This document shows, piece by piece, positions 8,550 to 17,646 of a DNA stretch of 64,000 nt. Under the pieces are notes generated by a model. It was not told where the DNA came from. It did not search any database and saw only the letters and a program-made list of their open reading frames with translations. Position 1 is the stretch's first letter; each line of letters starts with the position of its first letter. This DNA is from Bradyrhizobium sp. CCGUVB1N3 (GTDB lineage Bacteria; Pseudomonadota; Alphaproteobacteria; Rhizobiales; Xanthobacteraceae): contig NZ_JANADR010000001.1 of assembly GCF_024199925.1 (NCBI RefSeq), forward strand, positions 9,675,501 to 9,739,500, in the 5' to 3' direction. Position numbers and translations under genes: made by a program.

Positions 8550-10148
8550 ATGGCCGAACGCTCGGACTGCGCGCCTGCGCGCTGGCGCCGTCCCTTCCTG
8601 CGCTGGCTCGACGGCGTGGAGGCCGGCTGGGCCGTGCCGCTGCTGCTCATGGCCTTCACCGCAGTCTGGACGCTGTATCTCGTGATCGCCTATCTCGGCG
8701 CCGGCCTGCATCCGGACACGCTCGAGGCCTGGACGCTGGGGCGGCATTTTGCGTGGGGTTATCCAAAACATCCGCCGCTGATGGGGTGGGTGGCGGCTGC
8801 CTGGACCGCGATCTTCCCGTTGAGCGACTGGTCGCTGCAGTTGATGGCGATGGCGAACGCCGCGCTGGCGTTGTGGTTCGTCGACCTGATCTCGCGCCGC
8901 TTCGTGAGCGGGCACAAACGCCTTCTGGTGCTGCTGCTGTTGATGCTGACGCCGGCCTATCAATTCCACGCCCAGCGCTTCAACGCCAACAGCGTGCTGC
9001 TGGCGACCTGGCCGCTCGCGACCTTCTGCTTCCTGCGCGCCTTCGAGACGCGTGCGGCGTGGTGGGCCATTGCAGCGGGTCTTGCGACGGCGCTGGCGAT
9101 GGTCGGGAAATACTATTCGGTCTTCCTGGTCGCGAGCTTCGTGCTCGCCGCAGCGATGCATCCTGCGCGCCGCGCCTATTTCACCTCGGCCTCACCCTGG
9201 ATCTCCACCGTCACCGGGCTTCTGGCTTTGTCGCCGCATCTTTACTGGCTCGCGACCACGGGGGCCCCGACCTTCTCCTATGCCCTGGCGCATGCCAATG
9301 CCGACCTCGTCACGGCATTGGGCGAGGTGAAGTCATTCGCGCTCGGGCTCGTCGCGGCGATGAGCGCTGTGGCGGTCACCTGGGTGATGATTGCGGGCGA
9401 CCGTCTGAAACGCCTGCCGGCCGACTTCGGCGCGATGGATCTGGGATTGAAGCTGCTGTTCTACGTCGCGCTCGGCACGTTGCTCTTGCCGATGCTGACC
9501 TCGCTCGCCATGGGCACGGATCTGCCGTCGCTATGGGCGTTGCAGGGCCTGTTCCTGTTCGTCGTGCTGATCGTGTGCGGCACGCGCTATCCGATCGAGC
9601 GCTTCTATGCCGTCAATGCCACGGTGCTGGTTGCGGGCGTCAGCGTCGTCGCGCTCGTGGTCGTGGCCCCCATCCATGCCGCCTACCGCAACGCGCACGG
9701 CTACGAAGAGGGCCGGGAGTTCTATTCAAAAGCGGCTGTCGAGCTCACGCGGCAGTGGCGCGATCTCACCGGCGTGCCGCTGTCGGCCGTCAGCGGCGAC
9801 GATGCGCTGGCCTTCGCCACCGCCTTCTACAGCCCCGATCATCCGCATTATTCGCGGCCGTTCGCCTATCAATATACCTGGGGCGTGCCGCGCAAGAGCA
9901 CGCTGGAGCGCGGCTGGGCGGCGCTATGCTTCCACGACCAGCCCGATTGCCTCGGCTGGATGGAGCAGACCTCGGCGCGTGCCGGGGATTTCGTCAGGCG
10001 CGAATTCACGCTTCAGGCGGAGCTGCTCGGTCGGGGTGGCGTCACGCGCAAGCTGGTCGCGCTGCTCGTGCCGCCGCATGATGACGGGTCCAAGCCGCCC
10101 GCGAGCGACGCGGATGATTTCAGCGCGAGCAAGCGCGCGCCGCGCTAA
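8550..10148 (+). CDS. Glycosyltransferase family 39-like membrane protein (GT-C fold)
   Basis: 532 residues from the ATG at 8550; a GTG at 8523 would add nine residues. About eleven hydrophobic segments. The first periplasmic loop contains LHPDTLEAWTLGRHFAWGYPKHPPL; an Asp/Glu pair followed by a YPKHPPL-type block is characteristic of ArnT/PMT-type GT39 enzymes, which move sugars from a polyprenyl phosphate donor to lipid or protein in the inner membrane. The large soluble C-terminal part (about 370-532) has YSPDHPHYSRP. Substrate unknown. The gene stands alone between a terminator and the convergent efflux gene. Confidence 0.85.
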   Translation: MAERSDCAPARWRRPFLRWLDGVEAGWAVPLLLMAFTAVWTLYLVIAYLGAGLHPDTLEAWTLGRHFAWGYPKHPPLMGWVAAAWTAIFPLSDWSLQLMAMANAALALWFVDLISRRFVSGHKRLLVLLLLMLTPAYQFHAQRFNANSVLLATWPLATFCFLRAFETRAAWWAIAAGLATALAMVGKYYSVFLVASFVLAAAMHPARRAYFTSASPWISTVTGLLALSPHLYWLATTGAPTFSYALAHANADLVTALGEVKSFALGLVAAMSAVAVTWVMIAGDRLKRLPADFGAMDLGLKLLFYVALGTLLLPMLTSLAMGTDLPSLWALQGLFLFVVLIVCGTRYPIERFYAVNATVLVAGVSVVALVVVAPIHAAYRNAHGYEEGREFYSKAAVELTRQWRDLTGVPLSAVSGDDALAFATAFYSPDHPHYSRPFAYQYTWGVPRKSTLERGWAALCFHDQPDCLGWMEQTSARAGDFVRREFTLQAELLGRGGVTRKLVALLVPPHDDGSKPPASDADDFSASKRAPR

Positions 10149-10186
10149 GGCGCCGATGGAGGAGCGAGCGAAGCTCCTAGCGCGAC

Positions 10187-11437
10187 TCAAGTACCCGCGC
10201 GATGATGCGGCTGGAACAGCCGGCCCTTCTCCACCACGGCGACGACGATGAGCGCGGCCAGCGTGCACAGGAAGAAGCCGGTCGAGAACGGCAGCAATGT
10301 TCCGTCGAAGCTCTGGCCGATCGTCATGCCGACGACGATGCCGAACAGCGTCGTGATCGAGCCGTAGAGCGAGGACGCGGTGCCGGCGATGTGGCCCTGC
10401 GGCTCCATCGCGAGCGCTGTGAAGTTGGCGATCATCATGCCGAACGAGAACATCATCATCGCCGAGAGCACCATGAACAGCCACAGCGGCAGCACGTGGA
10501 GGATCGCGGTGAGCAGCATGAGGCCGGCGACGACGGCATAGCCGACCAGCGCGCCATGCGAGATCACGCGCATGCCGAGGCGGCCGACCAGCCGCGCATT
10601 GGCAAAGCCTGCGATGGCGGTGCCGGCCGCGATCCCCGCGAAGGCGAGCGGAAAATAATGGCCGAGATGATAGATGCCGGTGAACACCTGCTGCGCGCAG
10701 AACACGAAGGCGAACAGCGAGCCGATGACGAAGCCCGCGGCGACCGCGTAGCCGAGCGTCTGCCGGTTGGTCAGGGTCTGGCGGAAGGCGTCGAGCACCT
10801 CGCGCGGCGCCAGCGACTTGCGCTCGCTCTCGGGCAAGGTCTCCGGCAGCCGCAGCACGGTCCAGCCGAGCGCCAGAAGGCCATAGGCCATCAGCACGAT
10901 GAAGATTCCGCGCCAATGCGTCACCAGCAGCACCGCTTGTCCAAAGGACGGCGCGATCACGGGCACGGCGATGAACACCATCATCGCCAGCGACATCACG
11001 CTCGCCATGCGCCGGCCGACATAGCAGTCGCGCACGATCGAGGTTGCGATCACCCGCGTTGCCGAGGTGCCGAGCCCTTGCAGCGCGCGCGCCAGCAGCA
11101 GCGTCTCCAACGAGGGCGCCGCAACCGCCAGCACGCTCGCGATCGCATAGACCGTCATGCCGCCGAGCAGCACCGGCCGCCGGCCGAACCGGTCCGACAG
11201 CGGCCCCATCACGAACTGCCCCGCGCCGAACCCGATCAGGAACGTCGACAGCACGAGCTGGAGATGATTGGCGACGGGAATATGAAATGCCGCCCCGATG
11301 TTGGGCAGCGCCGGCAGCATCATGTCCATCGCGAGCGGATTGAGCGCCATGATCGCGGCGATCACGATGACGAATTCCGGAAACCCCATCGGACGGTGTC
11401 CCGAGGACACCCAACTGTCGGCGTTGACGTCGGACAC
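10187..11437 (-). CDS. MFS drug-resistance transporter, Bcr/CflA family
   Basis: 416 residues with twelve predicted helices. Helix 1 reads IMALNPLAMDMMLPALP, the Bcr/CflA signature; the loop 2-3 motif is GPLSDRFGRRPVLL (MFS motif A) and helix 4-5 carries RALQGLGTSATRV. It probably exports small toxic compounds across the inner membrane using proton-motive force. The gene converges with the glycosyltransferase at 10148, 38 bp apart. Confidence 0.9.
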   Translation of the reverse strand: MSDVNADSWVSSGHRPMGFPEFVIVIAAIMALNPLAMDMMLPALPNIGAAFHIPVANHLQLVLSTFLIGFGAGQFVMGPLSDRFGRRPVLLGGMTVYAIASVLAVAAPSLETLLLARALQGLGTSATRVIATSIVRDCYVGRRMASVMSLAMMVFIAVPVIAPSFGQAVLLVTHWRGIFIVLMAYGLLALGWTVLRLPETLPESERKSLAPREVLDAFRQTLTNRQTLGYAVAAGFVIGSLFAFVFCAQQVFTGIYHLGHYFPLAFAGIAAGTAIAGFANARLVGRLGMRVISHGALVGYAVVAGLMLLTAILHVLPLWLFMVLSAMMMFSFGMMIANFTALAMEPQGHIAGTASSLYGSITTLFGIVVGMTIGQSFDGTLLPFSTGFFLCTLAALIVVAVVEKGRLFQPHHRAGT

Positions 11438-11613
11438 GTAGCTACCTCAGCATTTGCGGAGGTTTGTCTTACTGGGGATGCTGCGGCGCACAACCCACAT
11501 TTGGGGATGGCAGCTAGGCGAGGTGGGAACCCGACAAGAGTGCCGCGCGCTGACGTCAGGAGGGCCGCTGAACAGAAGGCAGTTTGGACGACGATGTAGC
11601 TCTCACGGTCTTA

Positions 11614-11877
11614 TCAAGAAGAGACCCGCAATTTCCGGGCTCGTGCTCTGCTCTCCCAGCGATCGAGCATTTGTCCCAAATCCCCGAGCTCGGCGGGAAC
11701 AGCTTCCGTGCGAGCGAGGGCTTCATTCGAGTTCGCCGGCCGCACCCATTCGGGCTCCCCATAGCCCTTCCACCTGCGTGCCTGTTCGCGCCGTTTTCGC
11801 GAGATATGATCGCGCGTGAAATATCCGGCGGCGAAGGACATCGACAGAAGGACCAGAAGGACAAGAAAGCCCTGCAC
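11614..11877 (-). CDS. Small single-pass membrane protein, hypothetical
   Basis: About 87 residues from a GTG at 11877 (a TTG one codon earlier is equally possible; GGAG lies just upstream). One N-terminal membrane helix (VQGFLVLLVLLSMSFAAGYF) is followed by a strongly basic stretch (RDHISRKRREQARRWKGYG) and an acidic-to-neutral tail. I do not recognise a named family. The orderly helix plus basic juxtamembrane region and the GC3 pattern support a real gene. Confidence 0.55.
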   Translation of the reverse strand: MQGFLVLLVLLSMSFAAGYFTRDHISRKRREQARRWKGYGEPEWVRPANSNEALARTEAVPAELGDLGQMLDRWESRARARKLRVSS

Positions 11878-12461
11878 CAAACTTGACTCCGCTTCTTTCC
11901 GGGAACGACAAAGGGGGGTTACCAGGACGAGGAGCAATTGCAAAATGTATCGCGCTTTTCATTGACGGAAACTTGGCCAAGTTGGGGAAGCCGGTAGAGC
12001 TGGCCGCGATCAGATCTGAATGCGGCGTCCGCCGCGTCTCGTATGCGGTCTAGGCAGGCTTGCGAAACCGCATCGCTCTTCGCCGTCGCAGGCAAACTTG
12101 ACGGGTTTCGCCGCACTCTGCTGCGTGTGAAGCATTTCACACAGTTGTCATCACCGTTGTCGCGTCCATGCTGCGTGTGATGCGAGTGACTGAATCGGTT
12201 GTGAGATTGCCAGTCGACAACCGTGCCACAGTTCCATTTGCTCAATCCTTCATCAACAAACACAGCAAACGTCGTCCGCGCGATCACGTGTTGATTCAAA
12301 TCGACGCGTGATGCACGCCGCGTTGAACCGGGTCGATAGCCAAAAGACCAATTTGCAACTGGAGGTGATAAGCCGCCAGCCGCTACGCAATGGATTGATG
12401 GGGGCGTGGCGCGACGACACGCGAATTGATTCAAAATCAGCCATTTTGAAGGAGCGTTGAA
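11878..12461. promoter_or_regulatory. 584-bp upstream region of the haem peroxidase with an operator-like palindrome
   Basis: No gene is seen. A perfect 7-bp inverted repeat gtgtgaa-gcat-ttcacac spans 12125-12142. The decamer ctgcgtgtga overlapping its left arm (12121-12130) recurs at 12171-12180, so two half-sites are arranged 50 bp apart. This looks like a regulator-binding region for the downstream peroxidase, 320 bp from its start; the regulator is unknown. Confidence 0.4.
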
Positions 12462-14051
12462 ATGTCGGACATGAAAAGCGACCAGTTGCAGGGCGGACAT
12501 GGCGGGCAGGGTTCCGATGCCGCAAGCTTCATGCGCCTGTTGAAGCGCGAGACGTACCAATCGTTGCAGCTCGCCGATCCCGACACGATCGTGAGCATCA
12601 TCGCCAAGACCATCGACCAGGGTCTGGACGATCCCTCCGATACGCCGGACGACGAGGAAAATCCGTTCGTGCCCGCGGCCTACACCTATCTCGGCCAGTT
12701 CATCGACCATGACCTGACGTTCGACACGCGCTCGACGCTCGCGACGCTCCCGCCGGGCCTGTCGAGCTTCCCCAACGACGTGCGCACGCCGCGGCTCGAC
12801 ATGGATTGCCTCTATGGCCTCGGGCCGTCTGCTTCGCCCTTCATGTATGACGAGGACGGGCGACTCGCGACCAACATGGTCCGGCCCTACGACCTGCCGC
12901 GTTCGACGATCTACTACAAGCCCGACGATGCCGGCAGCCATCGCGCCATCATCGGCGATCCCCGCAATGACGAGAATTCCATCGTCTGCCAGCTGCAACT
13001 CGCCTTCATCCACTTCCACAATGCGATGATCGCGTTCTTCAAGTCGCAGGGCCTGACCGGACAAAAGCTGTTCCAGACCGCGCAGCAGGAGGTCCGCTTC
13101 ACCTACCAGACGATCGTCGTCACCGACTTCCTCAAGCGCATCGTGCAGAAGCCGGTCTATGACAGCTTCGTCCAGGACCGGGCGAGCAACGGCGATGCGG
13201 CCTACAAGCTGTACAAGAGGGGCGATCGCACGGCGCTGCCGCTGGAATTCACCGGAGCTGCCTATCGCTACGGCCATTCGGCGATCCGCAACGCCTACCG
13301 GCTCAACGAGAACTTCCAGCGTCGGATTTTCGATGGCGCCGACAACGCCGCCGAAAGCCTGGTCGGCTTTGGCGATCTGCCGGAGAGTCACCGCATCGAC
13401 TGGTCACTGTTCGTCACCGATCAGCTCGCGCCAGGCACCAAGGGCGACAACCCCTCGCAGGTCGGCGGCGTGGACGTGGAGCCCGACAAGCACCGGCTGC
13501 AATACAGCTACAAGATCGACACCAGCCTCGTGAATCCGCTCCTGGTGCTGCCGCCGCGGATCGGCGGACAGGACATGCTGTTCCGCTCGCTCGCGGCGCG
13601 TAATCTCAAGCGCGGCTATAATTTCTCGCTGCCCTCGGGCCAGGATGTCGCCGCAGTGCTCGGCGTGAGCAGCCAGCCGCCTCTGGTATTCGGCGAGCGC
13701 CTCTTGTCGTTCAAGGACATGCCGGAAATGCCGGGTGCGGACGCCAGCAAGCTGGACGCGAAGACGCCGCTCTGGCTCTACGTGCTGGCCGAAGCCCAGG
13801 CCTGCCTCGCCAAGGCCGACGGCACGTTCGACATGAAGATCGAGGACGGCGTCAAGGTCGCCGACAAGGACTCCGACGCCGGCACCCAACTCGGCCCGGT
13901 CGGCGGCCGCATCGTGCTCGAGGTCTTCTTCGGCATCCTCGACGATGACGACAGCTCCGTCGCCAATGCCAGCGGGTGGACCTCCGTCATCAAGCCCGAT
14001 GCGCCCACCATCACGCTGTGGGACATGCTGCGGTATATCGGGGAGGTCTGA
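12462..14051 (+). CDS. Animal-type haem peroxidase (peroxinectin/cyclooxygenase superfamily)
   Basis: 529 residues, preceded by gaaggagcg 6 nt before the ATG. QFIDHDLTFD (about 80-89) carries the distal His of the animal haem peroxidase superfamily. FIHFHNAMIAFF and the following EVRFTYQTIV supply the conserved helix and the catalytic Arg. GAAYRYGHSAIRNAYRLN (about 263-280) carries the proximal haem-ligand His. There is no obvious Sec signal peptide. Such peroxidases oxidise halides or organic substrates with hydrogen peroxide. The long upstream region with a palindrome suggests regulated expression. It is the last gene before the island junction. Confidence 0.9.
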   Translation: MSDMKSDQLQGGHGGQGSDAASFMRLLKRETYQSLQLADPDTIVSIIAKTIDQGLDDPSDTPDDEENPFVPAAYTYLGQFIDHDLTFDTRSTLATLPPGLSSFPNDVRTPRLDMDCLYGLGPSASPFMYDEDGRLATNMVRPYDLPRSTIYYKPDDAGSHRAIIGDPRNDENSIVCQLQLAFIHFHNAMIAFFKSQGLTGQKLFQTAQQEVRFTYQTIVVTDFLKRIVQKPVYDSFVQDRASNGDAAYKLYKRGDRTALPLEFTGAAYRYGHSAIRNAYRLNENFQRRIFDGADNAAESLVGFGDLPESHRIDWSLFVTDQLAPGTKGDNPSQVGGVDVEPDKHRLQYSYKIDTSLVNPLLVLPPRIGGQDMLFRSLAARNLKRGYNFSLPSGQDVAAVLGVSSQPPLVFGERLLSFKDMPEMPGADASKLDAKTPLWLYVLAEAQACLAKADGTFDMKIEDGVKVADKDSDAGTQLGPVGGRIVLEVFFGILDDDDSSVANASGWTSVIKPDAPTITLWDMLRYIGEV

Positions 14052-14133
14052 GCCCGCGAGGCTCACGACAACGCGAGAGACAAGGGCCTGGCGCGCCGCG
14101 CCGGGCCTCTTCGCATCGGAAAGCAGTTTGCGC

Positions 14134-14190
14134 TGGTGCGGGCAGCCGGGTCGAACCGGCACAGCGCTTGCGCACCGAAGGATTTTAAGT
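14134..14190 (-). pseudogene. 3' half of the host tRNA-Leu(UAA) gene (split by the island)
   Basis: On the minus strand this reads from the anticodon loop to the CCA end: core acttaaaat (14190-14182), anticodon-stem 3' strand, variable arm, T-arm gccggttcgacccggc, acceptor 3' strand tgcccgc (14144-14138), then A and CCA (14136-14134). The acceptor strand pairs perfectly with gcgggca at 28803-28797. Joining the two at the 9-bp core gives one normal class II tRNA-Leu with a UAA anticodon. Sequence 5' of the core on this side (tgcaaaaa) does not rebuild the missing half, so this fragment cannot make a tRNA. Confidence 0.9.
14182..14190. repeat. Left attachment-site core (att), 9 bp
   Basis: attttaagt; identical to 28764-28772. 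On the minus strand it is acttaaaat, the anticodon loop of tRNA-Leu(UAA). This is the only sequence duplicated at the two island ends. Confidence 0.85.
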
Positions 14191-14582
14191 TTTTTGCACC
14201 TGAGCTATCTATATGACTTATTTGAATAAATGTCCATCGCCGAACCCTGATGTGTAAGTTTCCGTGTAAGAAATGAGTCCCGGCTTGAAGAATTGTCAGA
14301 CAAATGTGGAAGGAGCTGTGGAAGCAAAATCCTTGCGCAGCGAACGGGCTGGAAGCCTTGACCAGCCGCCACTGTTGGCGGCATTGCCGTTATCGTCTCA
14401 CGTAAGACGATCTACCGAAGCTATGGCTATGACTCTAGGCGTAACTGCCTAACGGATTCTTGCCGCTATTGACGCCCCGGACTCCCTGACTCAGAATTCC
14501 TTCGCATCGCTTTCTGGATGTGTGTTGGAAGGGCCTGTGGTAGGGCCCTTTCTATGTTTTCAGGCGCGAATGGCTGACGACG
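14191..14582. promoter_or_regulatory. Left island end: non-coding, candidate integrase arm-type sites
   Basis: No gene is seen in these 392 bp. gtgtaag occurs at 14252-14258 and 14264-14270; tgtggaag at 14305-14312 and 14317-14324; ttgtcagacaa, an 11-bp palindrome, begins at 14293. The same three words recur near the opposite end (gtgtaaa/gtgtaag at 28661-28675, tgtggaag at 28679-28686, ttgtcagac on the minus strand at 28756-28748). Repeated words confined to both ends are expected for integrase arm sites or excisionase sites. Assignment is inference. Confidence 0.45.
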
Positions 14583-14855
14583 TTAGTGAACGTCAGGCCG
14601 GACCAGATTGAACCCCTCATAGCTGGCGAGACGTGCGCGGTAGTATTCCCGTTCCCGCTCGGCGCCCTCCAGTAGCCCTTTGAACGACTCAAGAATCTCT
14701 TTCTGCTCTGCTTCGGTAAAGGCCGTGGTCGGTTCAGACCAGGTTTCGACGTCCTTCTTGTAGCGTGCGATATTGCTGTCGATAACCGCCAGCCTGGTTC
14801 GCATGTAGGCGAGTTGTTCCGTCCGGTGCTTTTCCAAAAGCTCATCAATGCTCAT
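14583..14855 (-). CDS. Hypothetical island protein, predicted alpha-helical
   Basis: 90 residues from the ATG at 14855 (an in-frame start at 14876 adds seven). The sequence MSIDELLEKHRTEQLAYMRTR onward is rich in Glu, Lys, Arg and Leu with a heptad-like pattern to about residue 80, so a coiled coil is likely. No cysteines in the chosen frame and no catalytic motif are seen. Family not recognised. It lies at the island's left end and may be an accessory DNA-binding or regulatory protein, which is speculative. Confidence 0.55.
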   Translation of the reverse strand: MSIDELLEKHRTEQLAYMRTRLAVIDSNIARYKKDVETWSEPTTAFTEAEQKEILESFKGLLEGAEREREYYRARLASYEGFNLVRPDVH

Positions 14856-14957
14856 GCATTTAGTATGGGGCAGCATAAAGAGAGGTCAAGGCGAGGTGTT
14901 GACGAAAGCCCTGTCTGGACTCACCATACAAATGAGGGGCCTGGTCAAGGGTCCCTT

Positions 14958-15161
14958 CTACTTTTTGGCGCGTGAGTACTTCTTGATGATGCGTGCTCGT
15001 CGCTCTATCGGCGACAATCCTAGGCGATCAAACTCCGCAACCATAGCTTCGGCTTCCTTGCTGGGTTCAATTCCTTCAACCGCGGAGATTTTGGCCCACG
15101 CCTTGCGGCCTACGGTGAAGCCAGCGGGCTTTGAGGAAGGTTTGGGCTTCTTGGTGGCCAT
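14958..15161 (-). CDS. Small basic island protein, hypothetical
   Basis: 67 residues, very basic at both ends (MATKKPKPSSKPAGF at the start and RRARIIKKYSRAKK at the end). The centre GRKAWAKISAVEGIEPSKEA followed by a GLSPIERRARII helix resembles short proteins that are widespread in Rhizobiales genomes and often look like antitoxin or regulator partners; I cannot name the family with confidence. It is upstream of the 90-residue protein on the same strand with a 102-bp gap. Confidence 0.6.
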   Translation of the reverse strand: MATKKPKPSSKPAGFTVGRKAWAKISAVEGIEPSKEAEAMVAEFDRLGLSPIERRARIIKKYSRAKK

Positions 15162-15263
15162 GCTTGCAACCTACGCCGAACGGCTTCTGCTGCCTATGCG
15201 GTTCGGTTTTGACAAAGATTTTTGACAAAACCGTACATCACCTATCGTCCTGTTTCTTGATAT

Positions 15264-16304
15264 TCAAAGACTTGGATCGGCTGACTTCGCCTTGGCCGCA
15301 GGTTTATCTCCCCACCAAACCAGGTTGCCGTTGGCTACATCTAGCAGCCTGAGAAGTGCCTGGTTGGACGGATCTCGAATGAAGACCTGATAGTCGGGCG
15401 CAATTGCTGCCGGGAACGCGACCGCACTCTCAAGTGAAAACATGATGTCGTTGCAGGCCTCGATGGTCTGCAGCACAATATTAGCCAGCCACGGCCGCAG
15501 CGAAGTAAGGGTGGGGTTGTAATAGTGCTCCGGTTTCCAGGAAAAATCCCGGAAGTACCTGGAGCTTGGCTCGACGCAAAAGCCTTTCTCCGTCACGAAA
15601 ATCAGATCAACGCTTGAACCGCCGTGAACAATACCATCCCTCATTGCCCGTAATGACAGGAAGAACGGCGCATGCTTCACGTACACCTCGCTCATCGCCT
15701 GCAGGAGTCCATAATTCTCAACAATCTCTGCCGCTGTCCGAGGGGTCTTATCGTTGAGCACTACCTTCCTGAATGTGTCGGGTAATTTGAACTTCCTCGG
15801 CGCCGGCTTGGCCGTTGCGTCGGTAGGCTGGATACGTTCGTTCCAGAAGTGCGCCATAATCTCCTGCAGGAGATCAAATATCGACCGGGCGATGACGATG
15901 AGATGCTCAACTTCGCTCTGTACGAAGGAGCTGATGAGGTTTTGGTCGATGCTCTCCCGATTTTCATGGAAGTATTCAAGCTTGGCTGCGATCGTTGCCA
16001 TGAGATGGAAATCATCGCAGATACCCGTAGTAAGCTTGAAAACCTCAGGTGAACTCAGGCGCTGCCACATCACATCGACGAACGGGATATGGATGTCATC
16101 AGGCCGAGCTGGCGTTTTCGCCAGGTAGTTCGAGCGAACCACATCAACGACACTGAACTTGACAGGCTGCCCACCAGGACCATCAACCCACTGATTCCAG
16201 GCAGTGCCATCCCAAAGCGGCATTAACAGGATTGTGCGCCCTTGCAGGGCGGCTACGTTAATGTGCGGGAGCTTGGCTAATTCAGCTGGGTTTGCTGTAC
16301 GCAT
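15264..16304 (-). CDS. Hypothetical island protein with an HEPN-like RxxxxH motif
   Basis: 346 residues, no signal peptide. The best functional hint is MRDGIVHGGSSVDL (about residues 229-242): R-D-G-I-V-H fits the Rx4H motif of HEPN ribonucleases, placed after a helical region (LLQAMSEVYVKHAPFFLSLRAM) as in that fold. The rest (LLMPLWDGTAWNQWVDGPGG near the N-terminus) is not recognised. HEPN proteins are frequent effectors in abortive-infection systems, and the neighbours are defence genes, but the fold assignment here rests on one short motif. It is divergent from the truncated gene at 16401, 96 bp away. Confidence 0.7.
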   Translation of the reverse strand: MRTANPAELAKLPHINVAALQGRTILLMPLWDGTAWNQWVDGPGGQPVKFSVVDVVRSNYLAKTPARPDDIHIPFVDVMWQRLSSPEVFKLTTGICDDFHLMATIAAKLEYFHENRESIDQNLISSFVQSEVEHLIVIARSIFDLLQEIMAHFWNERIQPTDATAKPAPRKFKLPDTFRKVVLNDKTPRTAAEIVENYGLLQAMSEVYVKHAPFFLSLRAMRDGIVHGGSSVDLIFVTEKGFCVEPSSRYFRDFSWKPEHYYNPTLTSLRPWLANIVLQTIEACNDIMFSLESAVAFPAAIAPDYQVFIRDPSNQALLRLLDVANGNLVWWGDKPAAKAKSADPSL

Positions 16305-16400
16305 GAGCTTAGGACGTTACTAGGGTTCTGTTCATGCAATAGCGTCGCCTATCTTGGTGAACTTAACAACCTAGCTGACGATTTCTGATAAGCTCAATAC

Positions 16401-17266
16401 ATGCCAAAAAAGAGCGACCCCAAGGACGTCTGGGTGCAGGACGTCGAATTCGTACTGTCGGAATGCGTGCGCATTCAAAAGATCATGTCCGCAGGCAAGC
16501 CAGCAGACTGGATGAAAGAGCTCTCGAACAATGACATGTTGGCTTCGTTGCCGCGCCCCGATCGGGGTATTCTTATCTGTGGTATGGCTGCCTACACTAG
16601 ACTTAGACATCTCGCAGCAACTGCGCTCACACAAAGCGATGCGAAAGGTACAGTCACTCCAGCGAGGGTCTTCGAGGCATTACGCAAGCTCGTCATCCAA
16701 CGGTTCATTTTCGACAATTGGGAGATCGACACCCGAAGAGTAGAAAAGGTAATGGCCGCCGCGGTTAGAGAGGCTAAAAAGAAACGCGCAACCACCACTC
16801 ACTATATCCCGTGCCGGCTGATGTACGCCAAGGATCCTGACACCTTCAACGTCGGGCCCATTACCTTCAGAACAAAGCCTGCATTTAAGAAGGCCATGGG
16901 AAGTCTCTATGAACAATATCTAAAGCAAGAACCATCGACAGCTCGAGATCCTTACTACCTTGATGAAGCCAAGAAATATTACGAGACTTTTAGTTGGATT
17001 GCCGAAGTGCAAATTCAGAACTGCGATGCCGAGATTTCAAAACAAAGGGCAGAACTGGCGGTAACTGCAGCCGTCGATATATTGCATATCGTATTCGGGT
17101 CTTATCATACGAAGAGAATGGCAATCGGTGGCCCTGTTATGGAGAATGACAATCGGGCGCATATGACCTCGTCTGCGGGTTCACTACATGTCTCTCTTTC
17201 TTCCACGTCGACTTCAGCTGTCGGATTTATGGATGGTTGGGGTAAGTTTTTGACTCGCCCTGATAT
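16401..17266 (+). pseudogene. 5' part of a hypothetical defence-type gene, truncated by an IS3 element
   Basis: About 289 native residues from [19 protein letters not shown] up to the IS3 left end at 17267; the frame then runs 76 residues into the IS to a stop at 17495. The block [21 protein letters not shown] (about 133-153) followed by ITFRTKPAF resembles a segment seen in large proteins of unknown function in defence loci. The C-terminal part is absent: the sequence beyond the IS (18588 onward) does not look like its continuation. AT-rich compared with the chromosome. Confidence 0.65.
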
Positions 17267-17316
17267 TGAACCGCCACGGGTTTGCCGGAGGCTCCAACTC
17301 CTGAGAGGATGGAGCC

Positions 17317-17646
17317 ATGACAAGCAAGACGACGAACAAGTTTTCACCCGAGGTCCGGGCTCGTGCGGTTCGGATGGTTCTGGATCATGCGAGCGAGCAC
17401 CCGTCGCGGTGGGCGGCCGTGACCTCGATTGCGGCCAAGATCGGCTGCACACCGCAGACGCTGCACGACTGGGTCAAGAGGGACGAAGTCGATAGCGGAC
17501 ACCGGGCCGGCGTTCCGACCGACATGGCCGAGAAGCTGAAGGCGCTGGAGCGGGAGAACCGTGAGCTTCGGCAGGCGAATGAGATCCTGCGCAAGGCGAG
17601 CGCGTATTTTGCGATGGCGGAGCTCGACCGCCGGTCCAAGCCATGA
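17317..17646 (+). CDS. IS3-family transposase OrfA
   Basis: 109 residues. An N-terminal helix-turn-helix ([20 protein letters not shown], then [19 protein letters not shown]) recognises the IS ends; a C-terminal leucine-zipper-like helix ([20 protein letters not shown]) mediates oligomerisation. The stop overlaps the orfB start as atga at 17643-17646, and orfB is in the -1 frame, so the functional OrfAB transposase would need a -1 frameshift upstream of the overlap. No A-rich slippery heptamer of the usual type stands out. Confidence 0.93.
   Translation: MTSKTTNKFSPEVRARAVRMVLDHASEHPSRWAAVTSIAAKIGCTPQTLHDWVKRDEVDSGHRAGVPTDMAEKLKALERENRELRQANEILRKASAYFAMAELDRRSKP

Noticed and set aside
11919..13391. 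490-residue minus-strand frame opposite the haem peroxidase
   Set aside because: Antisense of a gene with clear haem-site motifs and its own ribosome-binding site.
14191..14215. D-arm-like word tagctcag on the minus strand next to the left core, suggesting the island might rebuild a tRNA 5' half
   Set aside because: No acceptor strand pairs with the 3' half and the anticodon stem is not restored, so the word is coincidental.
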